Assembly (NCBI GenBank): GCA_051453625.1
Contig: JBOZIK010000001.1
Location: 237,549,785-237,613,784 of the forward strand
Direction: 5' to 3'
Source of the DNA: Welwitschia mirabilis
Lineage: Eukaryota > Gnetophyta > Gnetopsida > Welwitschiales
Length of the DNA stretch: 64,000 bases
The notes beneath the pieces were generated by a model, which saw nothing but the letters and a program-made list of their open reading frames with translations, ran no database searches and was not told where the DNA came from. Positions 33,174 through 46,000 of the stretch are shown in pieces. A program made the position numbers and the translations under genes. The stretch's first letter is position 1; each line of letters opens with the position of its first letter.

Positions 33174-35481
33174 ACTTATCTTAGTCTTGAATTAGTATTG
33201 ATGAGTTCCACTTAATAATGTAGAACTATTATGAGATTAGTATAGCATTCCTTATGAGTTTGAAAAAGTATTAAGCTCTGATTATTTCTTATATCATGTT
33301 TAAAATAATTTTCAGATATGTTTTCAATAGTGTAACTACTCTCTTGTAACTTTGGTAAAGTGTCATGCTTCCATGGTTACGAGTATTAGTCTAACATCAA
33401 TTTTGAAGTATGTGTCCAATAGTATGAAATCTCTTATAGATCTAATAAACTCTTATGTTCTTACAACTGCTAGTATTAGTCTAGAATTAATTTTGAGATG
33501 CTAGATTAATAGCTAATATTCCCTTATATATATCCAATAAACAATTATGCTCATGCAACTATTAGTATAAGTTCAGAATCAATTTTTAGATGCTTAATTA
33601 ATAATGTAGTACNNNNNNNNNNGCTCTTGTAACTATTGATATTAATATTGAATTAAGTTTGAGGTGATTGGTCAATAATGTGGCATTCCCTCATAGATCT
33701 AATAAATTTTTATACTCTTGGAACTACTAATGTTAGTCTGGAATTAATTATAATATTCCTAGTCAATAATTTAAGTCTTCCTTATAGATCTAATGAATGG
33801 TTATAATCCCACAACTACTAGTATCAGTTTGGAATCAATTTTGAGGTGTGTAGTCAAAATGTAAGGTCTTCTTATAGATCTAATAAATGGTTGTAATTCT
33901 ATAACTACTAGTATCAGTCTAGAATTAATTTTGAGATGCCTGGTTAATAGTGTGACACTCCTTTATAGATTCAATAAATAATTATTCTCTCGAGACTACT
34001 AGTATTATTTTTAAATTAATCTTAAGATGCCTAGTCAATAGTCTAGTGCCCACTTCGGGATCTAATCTACTGTTAGCCACTACAAGTATTGATTTTAGCA
34101 TGAAATCATCTTTGGACTATCATGTTAATAGTGTAATGCTTCTTTTTAGATATAGTCCATCTTTAAATCTATGTCAATAGTGTAGTACTCCCTTATGGAT
34201 CTAGTCCACTGTTAGACCTTCACAAATATTGATGTTAGCATGACATCATACTTAGGTTATAATATCAATAATGTAATTATCTCTTATGGATCTAGTTTAT
34301 TATTAGGACTTTATGACTTTTTGTCATATCCCATATTTTGTAAACCTTATTTACTTGAGTAATAAGTATGTTAAGCTTTTACTCAAATGAATAATTATCC
34401 TTTTTAAGTTCTTTGTTAAATATGATGTCATTTAAAAATTAACCTTAGTTTGTAATCTTTATAATTTATCATGAAAATGATAAAAATTATGTTAAAAGAT
34501 CTTTATAACAAAATCTATCCAAACATTTAAAATTAGATGATCTCATTATGTGAGGAATTAAAATCATATGACAAAAAAATAAGAAGTTTCAAGAGGACAT
34601 AATAATATATTTTATATTTTTTAAATATTTAGATTCCTGGTATATGTGATAGATGTACTATATTATGAAGAAATATTTTCTTCCTTGTGTTATGTAATTT
34701 ATTAGANNNNNNNNNNNNNNNNNNNNNNNNCATTTGAAGAAGTACATGCATTGTTACTTAGAATCAAGAATGATAAATGAGTATATTTCATCTACTATGA
34801 CTTTTATATTTTTGAGATGTGTAAGGACATTTTGTTCATAGCATACTCATTGGTTTATTCATTGGAATTAAATAGTTTATCTCATTGTGCCACATAACAA
34901 TTTTGATATTTGTACATTTATTCTTTTAATGGATGTCTTAGATGAATTAAACTTAATTATAAGCATATCAAGGTTTAAAAAGAGCTAGTATGAGGAAACG
35001 ATGCATGTAATTAAACTTTTTAATTAAAGAAAGAAAATTACTCACCCTGGTTAGATTTATGAGTTATAAATATGATCTCTTTTTATATTCTAATGTCACT
35101 TATTAGTCATCCCACTTATCAATGCTAAGGCATGTGAACTTATGATCTTGAGCTATGTACCTTTATTTATCTATGTAAAGAGATCATTTATTCTTTTGTA
35201 ANNNNNNNNNNNNNNNNNNNNNNNNNNNNNNNNNNNNNNNNNNNNNNNNNNNNNNNNNNNNNNNNNNNNNCTCCCCTACCCCTACCCATGCCCGCTTTAT
35301 CTCTCTTATATGGTCTTGCTTGTGGAACTTGGAGTTTAGAGCTAAGGAATCCTTGAGCCTAGATCTTTATCATTTTTAACCATCAAGTTCTTACTAATCT
35401 TTCTAAGTAAGCTCCTGACTCTTATTGTTCATATGATCTCATTTTTCTATTGAAATGATGTTATATTTCATTATGGAATTA
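33174..35481. repeat. 2.4-kb direct repeat, copy 2
   Basis: Second copy of 30,605-33,073, with N runs at 33,613-33,622, 34,707-34,730 and 35,202-35,270. The 10-N run at 33,613 replaces roughly 110 bp that are present in copy 1, so N lengths here do not reflect real distances. The 93-bp array reappears at about 33,380-34,320. Confidence 0.85.
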
Positions 35482-37480
35482 TTTATGACTTTACCTAATT
35501 ATGTTATAAAATATTTTTCCCTCCCATTGGCATCCATCAAGATGTTATAATGAGATATAAGAAGGTCTCTTATGCTTGGTGATGGTGGATTACTAATGGA
35601 TGATTATGGCTAAGTGACTACAGAGTTTACTATTTAAAGGGAGAAAAAATAAATTTGGATACCCATGTTTATTTTAGTATGACACTTATTTTTATCTATT
35701 ATGCATTAGGATCATTTATTAGGGGTAAAGTCTGATCTTAAAAATTTTATTTATGCTAGAACTCTTCCATGCAAAATCTCAAGGCTAATAGTAAATATTT
35801 CTTTTTTGAATTTAATTTATTTTTCTTTCTACAATGATTCTTTTTTTATAATTAATTCGTTTTTTTAACTAATCAGTTATTCTTTCCATTATTTTATTGT
35901 GAGTTACAATAAAGATTAAATTTCCAAAATATATGCATAGGATTAAAATATTAATTAGTAGGAATAAATTAGTAAATTTTTTTGTTGTAAGTCTACTATT
36001 GTGTCATAAATGTGAAAATGTAAAAACATTAATTTTTCTAATGAATAATTATTTTTTATAATTTTTTTTGTTAAAATACATTAGTAAATAAATGTAAAAA
36101 TAAGTAAGCGCATAATTTATGGATTTGTACTTATCTATCAACATATTTACAAACCTGAATACCCTAAGTTGTAGGAAATGGAATACGCTTTTAAAAACAT
36201 TTTGAACCATTTAAAAACTCAAAGCATGTTGAAAGTTATGGTCATTATAATGTAATATGGTAGGACTGTAATTTTAAAAAATTTAACAATTTTTTTTCTT
36301 AAATGATAAAGATAATACTTTGATAATTCCAAGATCGTTGAACTTAGATTTTGAAAAGCCTATTATTTGTCAAGTTTTTAAAAAACCACTATAATTTAGT
36401 TTTTGATTCATAATTAATTAGTTATTAATTTTTAACTATGATGTCTTTCTAAAGCTCAAAAATGTTATAATTAATGTTTAAAATTATAGAAAACTTATTA
36501 CACAAACTTTTATATGGAAATTTAATATATAAAATATGTTTATATTAGTATATTTATATTATATTATCTATAAGTATTATTTACCCTTCGTTCTTAGCTT
36601 ACTCTGAATGTACATGCTCATAAGAATTTTTATCCTCATAGTTTAAGTAATAAAAGTAGTCTTTAGCTTATCACTTATTTTTATTGACTTATAATGTAGT
36701 CATATGAAATCTTGAATAGATAATTATATCTTAATAATTATGCTTGAGTTATACTTTCTTTTGTTTACATTCTTTGCACCAATCTATGGATATTATCATA
36801 TGAGCATGGAAGAGAGTTCTAGGATTGGCATAGTATAGGTATGTTTTAGTTTTTTTTAAGTATATTATATTATTTTTAATTATTATTAAAGGAAAAGAAA
36901 AAATATTTCCTTTATTTATATAGGAAAAAATAAAATATTATTTACTTTATCTAAATTTTTATGATTATAATCTTGAAAAAATAAGTATTTATCTATGCTT
37001 GATTTTTTTTATGGTTGTTTCTATAAGACAAACTAAATGATCATGAAATTATTATAATTAGATAAATAATTCATTAAATATTCACATTATTTAGAATTAT
37101 TTTCATGCATTTATATGGTGTATTCATTAAATAGAACTAAATCAAGATAGTTCTAGTAATGTTCATCCCCATGTTTCGATTTCATCACCAAGGTGACTTG
37201 CATCACATTTTTTTCTCATACACTTTTGAAAGTATATTTGATCATCACTTATTTATGAACTTACTCTAACTTAATATCCTAAACCCTTGATATCAATAAA
37301 TTATGTTGCACCATCCATAGATGGTTTAAGGAAGCAAAAGTTATTATTAAGCATGCATCACCTCACGTACAACATATTACTTATATTAGAGGTATATCAA
37401 GGTAAAGTTAAATCCTATAAAGTTGAATATAACTATATTTGTATAGTTTTGAACCTAAAGTAGAATTAACTCATGTCTAA
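35482..37480. other. Unassigned AT-rich sequence
   Basis: Very AT-rich with several A/T homopolymer runs (for example around 36,040-36,100 and 36,880-36,960). I see no ORF, motif or repeat family seen elsewhere in the window. Part of it may be the U3 of the LTR whose end is at 37,883. Confidence 0.3.
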
Positions 37481-37867
37481 ACGGTGACAGGATGTTAAGC
37501 TAGAATGCCATTAATTATAATTACAACCTCCTATTATATTCGTTACATATTATTCTTAAAATTTATTGATGTATGTTATCAATAAGTTTATATCTTCTTA
37601 ACTATTCATAAGATATCTTCTATGTGATAAAAGCCTTGGGAAAATGAAGAACACAAACTTCTAACATTACTATTATTTGTAAATTAAAATAACCTAAAAC
37701 TTAATTATAGGTAAATGTATAATATTAATATGATTTGTCTTTTCTAGAATATAGAAATTCTAATTAAGGAGTAAGTAGAATTCCGTCCTATGTTTCATCA
37801 TATTTATCAGGTAAAAGTATTAAACAAGAAAGGAAGTTAAAAGAAAATTACTTAATTAGGGTAAGAT

Positions 37868-37905
37868 AAAAGAGGATGTTACAAATTAATATCAAAGTTC
37901 TAAGT
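37868..37905 (+). mobile_element. LTR 3' end and degenerate tRNA-Met primer-binding site
   Basis: GAGGATGTTACA ending at 37,883 is a typical Ty3/gypsy LTR terminus. It is followed after three bases by TTAATATCAAAGTTCTAAG, which equals a TTGGTATCAGAGCCTAG-type initiator tRNA-Met PBS with several transitions. This implies a + strand element whose internal region runs right. Its LTR start and its coding part were not identified. Confidence 0.55.
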
Positions 37906-38536
37906 TAACTTAAATAATAATTATGCTAAGTACTAGAAATGTAGTACTATAAATGTATAAGAATATAAATCCAATGATAGTTTTAACAACCTTTTTTCTT
38001 AATAATTATAAAGTTAGTGATAACTATAAAAACCTTAATTTATAATAGCTTTAAAGTTCATTATATCCTTATTAATCTTATATCATGAGTGAAATGAATT
38101 ATATCCTTGAGAATTCTATATTTCAAGATAAATTTAATGCTTGAGTAAGTATGAATTTACTCATATCTTTTAATACTCATGAATTCCATTATATTTATAA
38201 TTTTTCAACTATCTAAATACCTATCAAATTAAATCTATACTAATTCCAATAATTGTAAACATTACACTAATTATAGTCTTAGTACCTAAATGATCCTAGA
38301 AGTTGATCATATTTTTAATAGCTCCGAAGTATTCATAAGATTAATTATAATTCTAAGCCCTAGATGATCATTATGCTAATCAAATTTATGATAATTTTAA
38401 ATCCCTAAACAAACTAAAAAAATGATAAATTCAAATCATTAAAGACCCTATTATGTTATATCTATGGATGACAATCACTTAGAAAAATTTCAATTATTTT
38501 AATAATTTAGGACAATGACCTTAAATGACTCCTTTA

Positions 38537-38616
38537 AAGAGCTTAATCTTTTATGCACGTGTGCATACATGTGTGTGCAGGGTGAGCACATGCATGCACG
38601 CACACGCACACACACA

Positions 38617-38676
<60 letters not shown>

Positions 38677-38897
38677 TATATAATTAGACATATTTGAAAT
38701 NNNNNNNNNNNNNNNNNNNNNNNNNNNNNNNNNNNNNNNNNNNNNNNNNNNNNNNNNNNNNNNNNNNNNNNNNNNNNNNNNNNNNNNNNNNNNNNNNNNN
38801 AAAGAGCTTAATCTTTTATGCGCGCAGGCATACACGCATGCGCACGACACGCACATACATGTATATAAAAATATATATATACATATACATATATAAT
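38537..38897. repeat. Duplicated AC-microsatellite block around a gap
   Basis: AAAGAGCTTAATCTTTTATG begins both 38,537 and 38,801, on either side of the 100-N gap 38,701-38,800. The left copy has a long CA/CG purine-pyrimidine tract (38,599-38,670); the right copy has a short interrupted version and a TATA tract (38,866-38,893). Both end in CATATATAATTAGA. The repeat tracts have evidently expanded or contracted between copies. Confidence 0.85.
38599..38670. repeat. (CA)n/(CG)n alternating microsatellite
   Basis: About 72 bp of alternating purine-pyrimidine sequence, including a CGTGCGCGCGCG core and about 20 CA repeats. It is one of the few CG-containing clusters in the window. Confidence 0.95.
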
Positions 38898-38949
38898 TAG
38901 AAATGTTTGGAAATAATTAACTCTCTAACTAAGTTATTTTTCTAAATTA

Positions 38950-39226
38950 TATGATCAGATAACTTTATAACCCATATTCAAAACTTGTAAACCTTATCTA
39001 TTGAAAATAAAGAAAGGGGATTAAACTTGATTATGTANNNNNNNNNNNNNNNNNNNNNNNNNNNNNNNNNNNNNNNNNNNNNNNNNNNNNNNNNNNNNNN
39101 NNNNNNNNNNNNNNNNNNNNNNNNNNNNNNNNNNNNNTATGATCAGAGAACTTTATAACCCATATTCAAAACTTGTAAACCTTATCTATTGAAAATAAAG
39201 ATAGGGGATTAAACTTGATTATGTAC
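38950..39226. repeat. Short duplication on both sides of a 99-N gap
   Basis: About 90 bp (TATGATCAGA...ATTATGTA) occur at 38,950-39,038 and again at 39,138-39,226 with two or three differences. This looks like overlapping contig ends that were not merged. Confidence 0.85.
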
Positions 39227-39929
39227 TTTTAGATATAAATAGGAACTCATCACATCATAATTATAACCATGTCCTTCATAAGATTATAAAAATATTTCTA
39301 AAATTAATCTTTAATAACGTCTATCCTATTTCCAAATATAATAGCATGAAAATTTACCCTTTTTTAAATGTCTCATCATNNNNNNNNNNNNNNNNNNNNN
39401 NNNNNNNNNNNNNNNNNNNNNNNNNNNNNNNNNNNNNNNNNNNNNNNNNNNNNNNNNNNNNNNNNNNNNNNNNNNNNNNNNNNNNNNNNNNNNNNNNNNN
39501 NNNNNNNNNNNNNNNNNNNNNNNNNNNNNNNNNNNNNNNNNNNNNNNNNNNNNNNNNNNNNNNNNNNNNNNNNNNNNNNNNNNNNNNNNNNNNNNNNNNN
39601 NNNNNNNNNNNNNNNNNNNNNNNNNNNNNNNNNNNNNNNNNNNNNNNNNNNNNNNNNNNNNNNNNNNNNNNNNNNNNNNNNNNNNNNNNNNNNNNNNNNN
39701 NNNNNNNNNNNNNNNNNNNNNNNNNNNNNNNNNNNNNNNNNNNNNNNNNNNNNNNNNNNNNNNNNNNNNNNNNNNNNNNNNNNNNNNNNNNNNNNNNNNN
39801 NNNNNNNNNNNNNNNNNNNNNNNNNNNNNNNNNNNNNNNNNNNNNNNNNNNNNNNNNNNNNNNNNNNNNNNNNNNNNNNNNNNNNNNNNNNNNNNNNNNN
39901 NNNNNNNNNNNNNNNNNNNNNNNNNNNNN

Positions 39930-42272
39930 TCACATGAGTGAGAATTTGTATAATTATTAAGATATGCATTACATATGCACCTAGATAAAGAAGCTAAAAC
40001 AAATCCCTTTATTGATAGTCTTCTCCATTGTATTACTACCAAAGTATCCATGTTTAATTTAAAATTCTAGTAGAGGCCATATAAAAGGCAAAGATAGTAG
40101 AGTAAAGCTAGTAAAGATAATAAGAAATTAAGAAAAGAATTTCTTAATGAGGGCATATCCTTAAGGGAACTCAATTATAAATGTCTTATCCAAGTAAGAA
40201 TTGGAACTTTAACAAAAATAATATCAATACTAGTAATAGCAAAAATAGAAATTTTAATCAACCAAATTAGACTCTTTCAAAAGAAACTAAAATATTCATA
40301 GTCAAGGCTATGCAAGTTATATATAAATGTTTTTCCAAAATAAATGTTCCCACATAAATATCAAAGCTAATATGGTATGTAGAGGTGAATAACATCTCAA
40401 TAGAACTCATTCTTTACAAGACCTATTCTAATTCATGTTACAAATAAAAAATAATGTTTTACAAATCAATAATTACCTTGTGTAAATTAGAAGGGAAAAA
40501 ATAATTTAAAGCTTATAGAATTCTAATGCATTTTTCAGTTCTTAAACATGTACATTTTTAAAAAGCTCCCTAGTGAGGTGAAAATAACCTAGATATATCT
40601 ATTGATCTATTATTAATAAGACTCTATAGATAACATGAAAAGATTTATTGATCACATAACATTGAAAATGCACTAATGAAATAGGTGAAGATGATCAATC
40701 TGCATCCATCAATTCACATAGTCATAAGGAAGAAAATTTAATTTCTCAGTCCAAAATGGTACTTTTAACAATTAATTAGTTAATAGGGTTTGAATGGTGA
40801 GCTATAATTTTGGCATGTGCAAATGAAGGAATAATTCTAGTTTATGACTCATATGTTATGGGATCATCAAACATGTCTAGAACATATAAAATAGTTAATT
40901 CTGAGGTGGTATTGAAAAGGTGAAAATGTTGATGTATATAGACTTAACATGTGATAAGAATTTTGTCTTGCTCATTTATATTTATAATGATAATGAGTAG
41001 ATTATTACACCATCTTGATTTTTAGATGATAATCCTGGATGCCTTCTCTATAAAAAGTTTTGCTATGAAAGTAAATCTATAGACCCTACTTTGTGACTTA
41101 ATTCATCAACATATACCCCTGAAAAGATTCCAAAAAGTTGTATCTCAATAATGAAAATGAAAAAAATCTTCTCTTGATGCTAAATGTAGTAAATTATAAA
41201 AAATAGCACAAGTAAAAGAACAAATTAAAGAGAGACTATTATGCCCTATGTCTTCATCATCCTACAAATCTGTAATTATGACATCAACTAAAGGAATCAC
41301 TCAACTAGTACATTAGTCACTCATTCAGTTTAATTGAATGGCTATCCTATGTTTCCATTTATTTATAGAATAAAAGAAAAGTTGTAATAATGTCTACATT
41401 ATGGATCTTATGTTATTAAATATTTTTTAATTATATAAAAGATTAGCATAACCCCTGCAAAATATATATGTTAGCTTGTAAGTTCTTTGAACTAAAAGTA
41501 ATAGAGACTATTTTGCAAAGGCAATGGATTTTTGAAGATTAACTACTTAGAATCTAATTATGAATGACTACTCTATGTAATTTATTTATAAGAAAATTAT
41601 AACTTTTAAGGAGAGTACTTCAGTTATGACCAGAGAAATTTCTAGATAATGGTAATTAGCCTGGTACTATTTTAAATGAGTGCATCCATCCTCTTTATTT
41701 TTCTGTATCCATAGGGAATAAATAATAAAAAAATAAGAAAGTATAATAAACATGCCTCAATAGTTTAAAAGGAGAAGGATTGGAAAATTTTCAGTTGTAA
41801 AGGCTATGATAATTAAAAAAAAAGGCACAAAAAGTACAAAACAAACCACATTGAAGATTTAGAGAGGAGGATGCAACCTAATGGGAAAAGATCCTAAGGA
41901 AGGCAATAAAGTTGTACTCTATAAAAAATAAAATAAAAAAATATCTAAAAGGTTTATGATAGATCATAATGTGGGAAAAGCAACAAAACAACCAAAAAAA
42001 CACCAGTGACTAGAACAAGATAGGAACATTTACAAGATGAACACCATTAAAGTAGATGGCAAATAAAACTTGTAAATTAGAGGCATACATCATAGGAAAG
42101 CTATAAGAATAGATAAGAAGAATCCACTTGATTAGAAAAGAGAGGTTATCATTATCGAGACAATCCATTATCTAGTAGCAATCAAGCTTAAGAGAAGAGT
42201 ATGACATGAATAAAAGATGAAATCTACAAATAAATAAAAGATATCAAAGGACATGACTACATAAGAATCATT
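39930..42272. other. Unassigned, possibly retroelement internal region
   Basis: Adjacent to a 550-N gap. On the + strand around 40,190-40,290 an Asn/Lys-rich reading (NWNFNKNNINTSN, then NRNFNQPN) resembles the basic linker after a Ty3/gypsy gag, but no knuckle, protease or RT follows clearly. On the minus strand this would be the internal region belonging to the LTR at 42,373-43,517; only the first ~100 bp (42,273-42,372) are supported by homology with 2,351-2,450. Confidence 0.3.
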
Positions 42273-42372
42273 ATAGTGTGAATTTATGAAATCCTTAAGT
42301 CCTTTAGAAAAAACCTATAAATCACAATACTTGCAAAACACACAATCTAGTGTAGATGAGAGTTAACCCAAA

Positions 42373-43517
42373 TGTTGTAATCCCAATAAAGGCATTAGGC
42401 TTAAAGTTAAAGAATTTATTTCCATGAGTATTTTTTATATTTTATCTTTTAATAAATAAAAGTAAACAAATATGAAAATACAATGCAATGGTAAATGAAG
42501 ATGAAATGTAATGAATGAGAAATAGAAATGAATTAAATTCTAATTGGATTCTAATTCTCTTGTCATAAGATTTAGTTCTCTATAATCCAAGTTAATTAAT
42601 AAGAGTTCTTTTCTTATTTCTAACTAATGTGAGCTATGAGATATGTCAAATAGAATATTACTAAAAAATGAAATTGAAATAAAACAATAATGCAAACCTA
42701 AACTAACTAAAGTCAATCTTAACAAGGGTTTCCCTTATAATTTAAATAAATCACAAAATTGTTACTAGACTATGATAAATTTAAATCATAAGAAACATAA
42801 ATAGAATTATAGTAAAAGAGAATTTTAATTAATCATAAAACTTTTACATCCACTTACAACAAATTAACAGCTCCTCAATGGAGGATTCTCAGCCCAACAC
42901 TAAGGGTAACTTCTCTTTATTACTATTGGATGAACCTCTTATCCTTCAATCTTCCATCACAAGATCATTGCATACAAAATATGGAAACAAAAGTGAAGGA
43001 AAGAAAGGGTATTTATAGTTTTACAATGAAGTTCTAGAAGCTTAACCATAGGAGTTGGAAAAAGAACCCTAGTAGCCCAAATGGATCACATGATCTCATT
43101 ACAAAGATAATTTCTTCTTGTTATAGATAATGGTTATCATTCTAACTATCATAAGGATGATAGAGAGGATTTTATTCTACATCAAAAGATACTCCATTAG
43201 CTTTAGGCCCTACTATTATCCCTACAGCTTCTGTCCATGTCAGTAGTGCTATTGTCCTACTTATTATGGAGATGACAGAGGGGCAACAGACTTCCTTATC
43301 TTCAATCTCAAAGATAAATCAATCTTCTGCATAGTACATTCTTCTTTCAAAATATGAAATGTCTTAATAAGTCTAGAAAGCCTATAAATATGATAAGAAT
43401 TGCATGTTTTCATGATCGTCTTTTCTGTTCTCTATAATCATCAGTATTACATGTAAACCTATATAAAATTCCAATAAAAGTATTCAAAATAAATCATCAA
43501 ATTTCTACAAATTAGCA
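42373..43517 (-). mobile_element. LTR, family A, opposite-strand copy
   Basis: 1,145 bp, reverse-complement relative of the LTR at 1,207-2,350. On the minus strand it begins TGCTAATTTGTAG, has a TATA box (43,009-43,019) and ends GGGATTACAACA. Homology continues past its 3' end for about 100 bp, so it too is a 5' LTR, of an element pointing left. It aligns more distantly with the family B LTRs, for example in the shared TTAGGTTTGCATTATT and GGGAAACCCTTGTTAAGAT blocks. Confidence 0.8.
43009..43019 (-). promoter_or_regulatory. TATA box of LTR family A, minus-strand copy
   Basis: Minus-strand ACTATAAATACC, at the same place in the LTR as the box at 1,711-1,720. Conservation in two diverged copies supports function in the ancestral element. 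Confidence 0.55.
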
Positions 43518-45700
43518 TCATAATAAGGATATTAATAAATTACTCAAGGTAATTATGTTGGAATCATTAATGTTAGCTTGTGCTATAGAGGATTAAATTT
43601 CTTTATTAGCTTGATAATTGCTTACATTAAAATGGAAGTATTTTCATTCCCCTCATAGATGTCTTTAATGTTAACCTTTCTTGTAGCCCTTCATCTTACC
43701 TCTTCATCTTACAATAACTTTTCTAATGTTAGCTTTGTCAGCTAACAACATCAATACCTTAGCCATGCTAGCACTCTGTCACATGTCCATCTAGGGGCTT
43801 TCCACCATTATAATAGTTCTTGATGTGAGAAACCCCAAATTCTATTTTTAGATGAACTAACCATTGATAGGATTCTTGTAATGTGAAGACATTTGAGATA
43901 TTATTCAACATGCCGAGGAGGAATAGATGATTGTGTTTAACACATTTAATGAAAATATCTAATACTCTAAGCAATATAATAGATTTTACAATAAGAGAAA
44001 AGGGATAGTGCACTTGTTGTTGAGTTTATTTAAAATCATGATTCACTAGGGGATTCAATATGTATCATGTATTAAAAAAATAGGATAGAACATTAGAATG
44101 AAAAGGCATCAATGATTACAAAGAAGATGTGAATTCAATACCACATCACATAAAAGCTAGGAATCAAAAGATAGACATACACAATAAGAATGTGCAATAG
44201 TAAAATGCAAATCATCATAGGTTGAAAAAGGAAATGATTAGAAAAACAAAAAAAGAGATCACAAGTGTTTGACAATAGCAAACACTAATACAGGATGATA
44301 GCGAAATGACACAACACATCTTAAAACCACATCAAATAACATCAAAGGATCAGAGAATAAGAGGTGAGATTAGGACAACAATGATACATCAAATTAAAAG
44401 AGGCATGCAGGTGAAGAACACCAGAACAGTGCAATGCATCAGAATGATCAGAGAATGATAGAACACAAATATCAAAAGGAAGAACTATCATATCAATGTT
44501 GTTAGATTCTTAGTACATCATTGGCTTGTTAAATTAGAATTGAGTTGGCATAGATGCTATCAGTAGGCATTCAAGTGATATTTTAGATTAACATTAGAAG
44601 ATAGACATTCATCTTTTATGCATTTTAGGTTTCACTATTTCTTCATATTAGAATTTTATACTGATTTTTCTTCATCTGGTTTTAAATTCTAGTAATCACA
44701 TATCTATTAAATTTTATTGTCATTTTATAATTCTATTATAAAATTAGAAAAACTACAAAATAAAAGAGAATTTATTTTTCCCCATTACTTTGCTTGATTA
44801 AACCTTATATTCTCATGATCTCTTAATATCATTCTCTTTCTCCTGTTCATGTTTACATTATTGAGTTAAATTTCTTAAAAAATAAAAATAAAAATAGAAA
44901 TTTGCTCATTTATTTATTAGTGAATAACTACATTTCATTTCAAAAATACAAAAAAAGGTTATTAATTTTCTTTAAAGTAATTTTTTATGAAGAAGCATTT
45001 TCTTTTTAGAACATATTTACACTTATATTTTAGGATCATATTTTAAACCAAATTCCAATTATTTTAAAGCTTTGTATTCCTATAATAATTATCTCTTTTG
45101 TTCATATTTATTTTATTTTCTTGTAATTAATGTTTAATTACATGTAGTTAGTAAAAAGTAGTTGCATCAATTTTAGTACTAGAAGGATGACTCCTTGTGT
45201 AGGTTCCTTATTATCTTATTGATTATTTTCTTAAATTCATTTTTTTTACCATTTGTCATTACCTAACACCTTATTACACTCTACAATAACTATAATGCCA
45301 ATCTCAATTCATGATAAAAAAACCAGCATTTCTAAAGATGAGTACAAGATACTTATTCAATAACATCCTTTAACTTTCACCCCTAATCAACTTTACGCTA
45401 GGAATAACTAGAGGAGTTATTGGGAAAACTACCTAATTCATTCCACTAAAAGGATATTACTGTTAGCTATTAAAAAGCTGGTACTACTAAACAATGAAAA
45501 CAAGGTTTTTTTTAAGGATCCCTTTTTTTAGAAATATAATAAAAATGAAGAATTTGTAAATGAATGGAATCATAAAGAAAAACCTCAAACATTATGAAAA
45601 CCTAGATTACAAATCTAAAAAAAATATTATGATGATAATAACTTGTTTGAGTATGTAATAAATTATTAGAAGCCATCAAAAACTCAACAACCTAAGGAAA
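43518..45700. other. Unassigned; one open minus-strand stretch
   Basis: Slightly richer in G+C than the surroundings. A minus-strand reading of 81 codons is open at 43,768-44,013 and starts MHYPFSLIVKS; it has no motif I recognise, no second copy in the window and no upstream promoter, so I would not call it a gene. From 44,040 to 45,300 I see only AT-rich sequence. Confidence 0.25.
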
Positions 45701-45717
45701 ATAAACCTCAAATTTAA

Positions 45718-46000
45718 TTGACTAAAGTTAACATGCTCTGGAAGGTTGTTAATGACATTAAACAAGGATTCAAAACAAGAAAAATTGCTTTAACAGAGGA
45801 TTTAATGACATTCCAATCCATTCCTCTATTTCTTATTAGACAATCTTACCTAGTAAAATGTCTGAATTTAAAAAATTTAGAGGTGTTAAAGATCCTGTTA
45901 TCCATGTTAGGAACTTTAAAACTCTTGTGATATGTATAATACAGAATATAATACATTATGTTACTGATTCTATCGAGCTATTAGATGACTGCTATAGTCA
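45718..46000 (+). pseudogene. gag fragment, Tat/Ogre-like
   Basis: Two overlapping + frames, joined by a frameshift near 45,850, give a stretch ending in a SIPLFLI block followed by KMSEFKKFRGVKDPVIHVRN (45,855 on). This matches the gag start pattern of Tat/Ogre-type elements, P-E-F-x-K-(F/Y)-x-G-x-x-D-P-x-x-H-(L/V). The capsid body is lost: at about 45,985 the sequence passes into the leader of a minus-strand family B LTR. So this is a truncated + strand gag abutting an oppositely oriented element. Confidence 0.5.

Noticed and set aside
38515-38900. Open frames rich in His-Thr or Cys-Val across the CA repeat
   Set aside because: These are translations of a microsatellite and of N bases.
39326-40051. 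Apparently long open frames of about 200 codons
   Set aside because: Almost all of their length is the 550-N gap.
43768-44013. 81-codon minus-strand open stretch
   Set aside because: No recognisable motif, no second copy, no codon-level conservation to test; it may be open by chance, so I only mention it in the region description.
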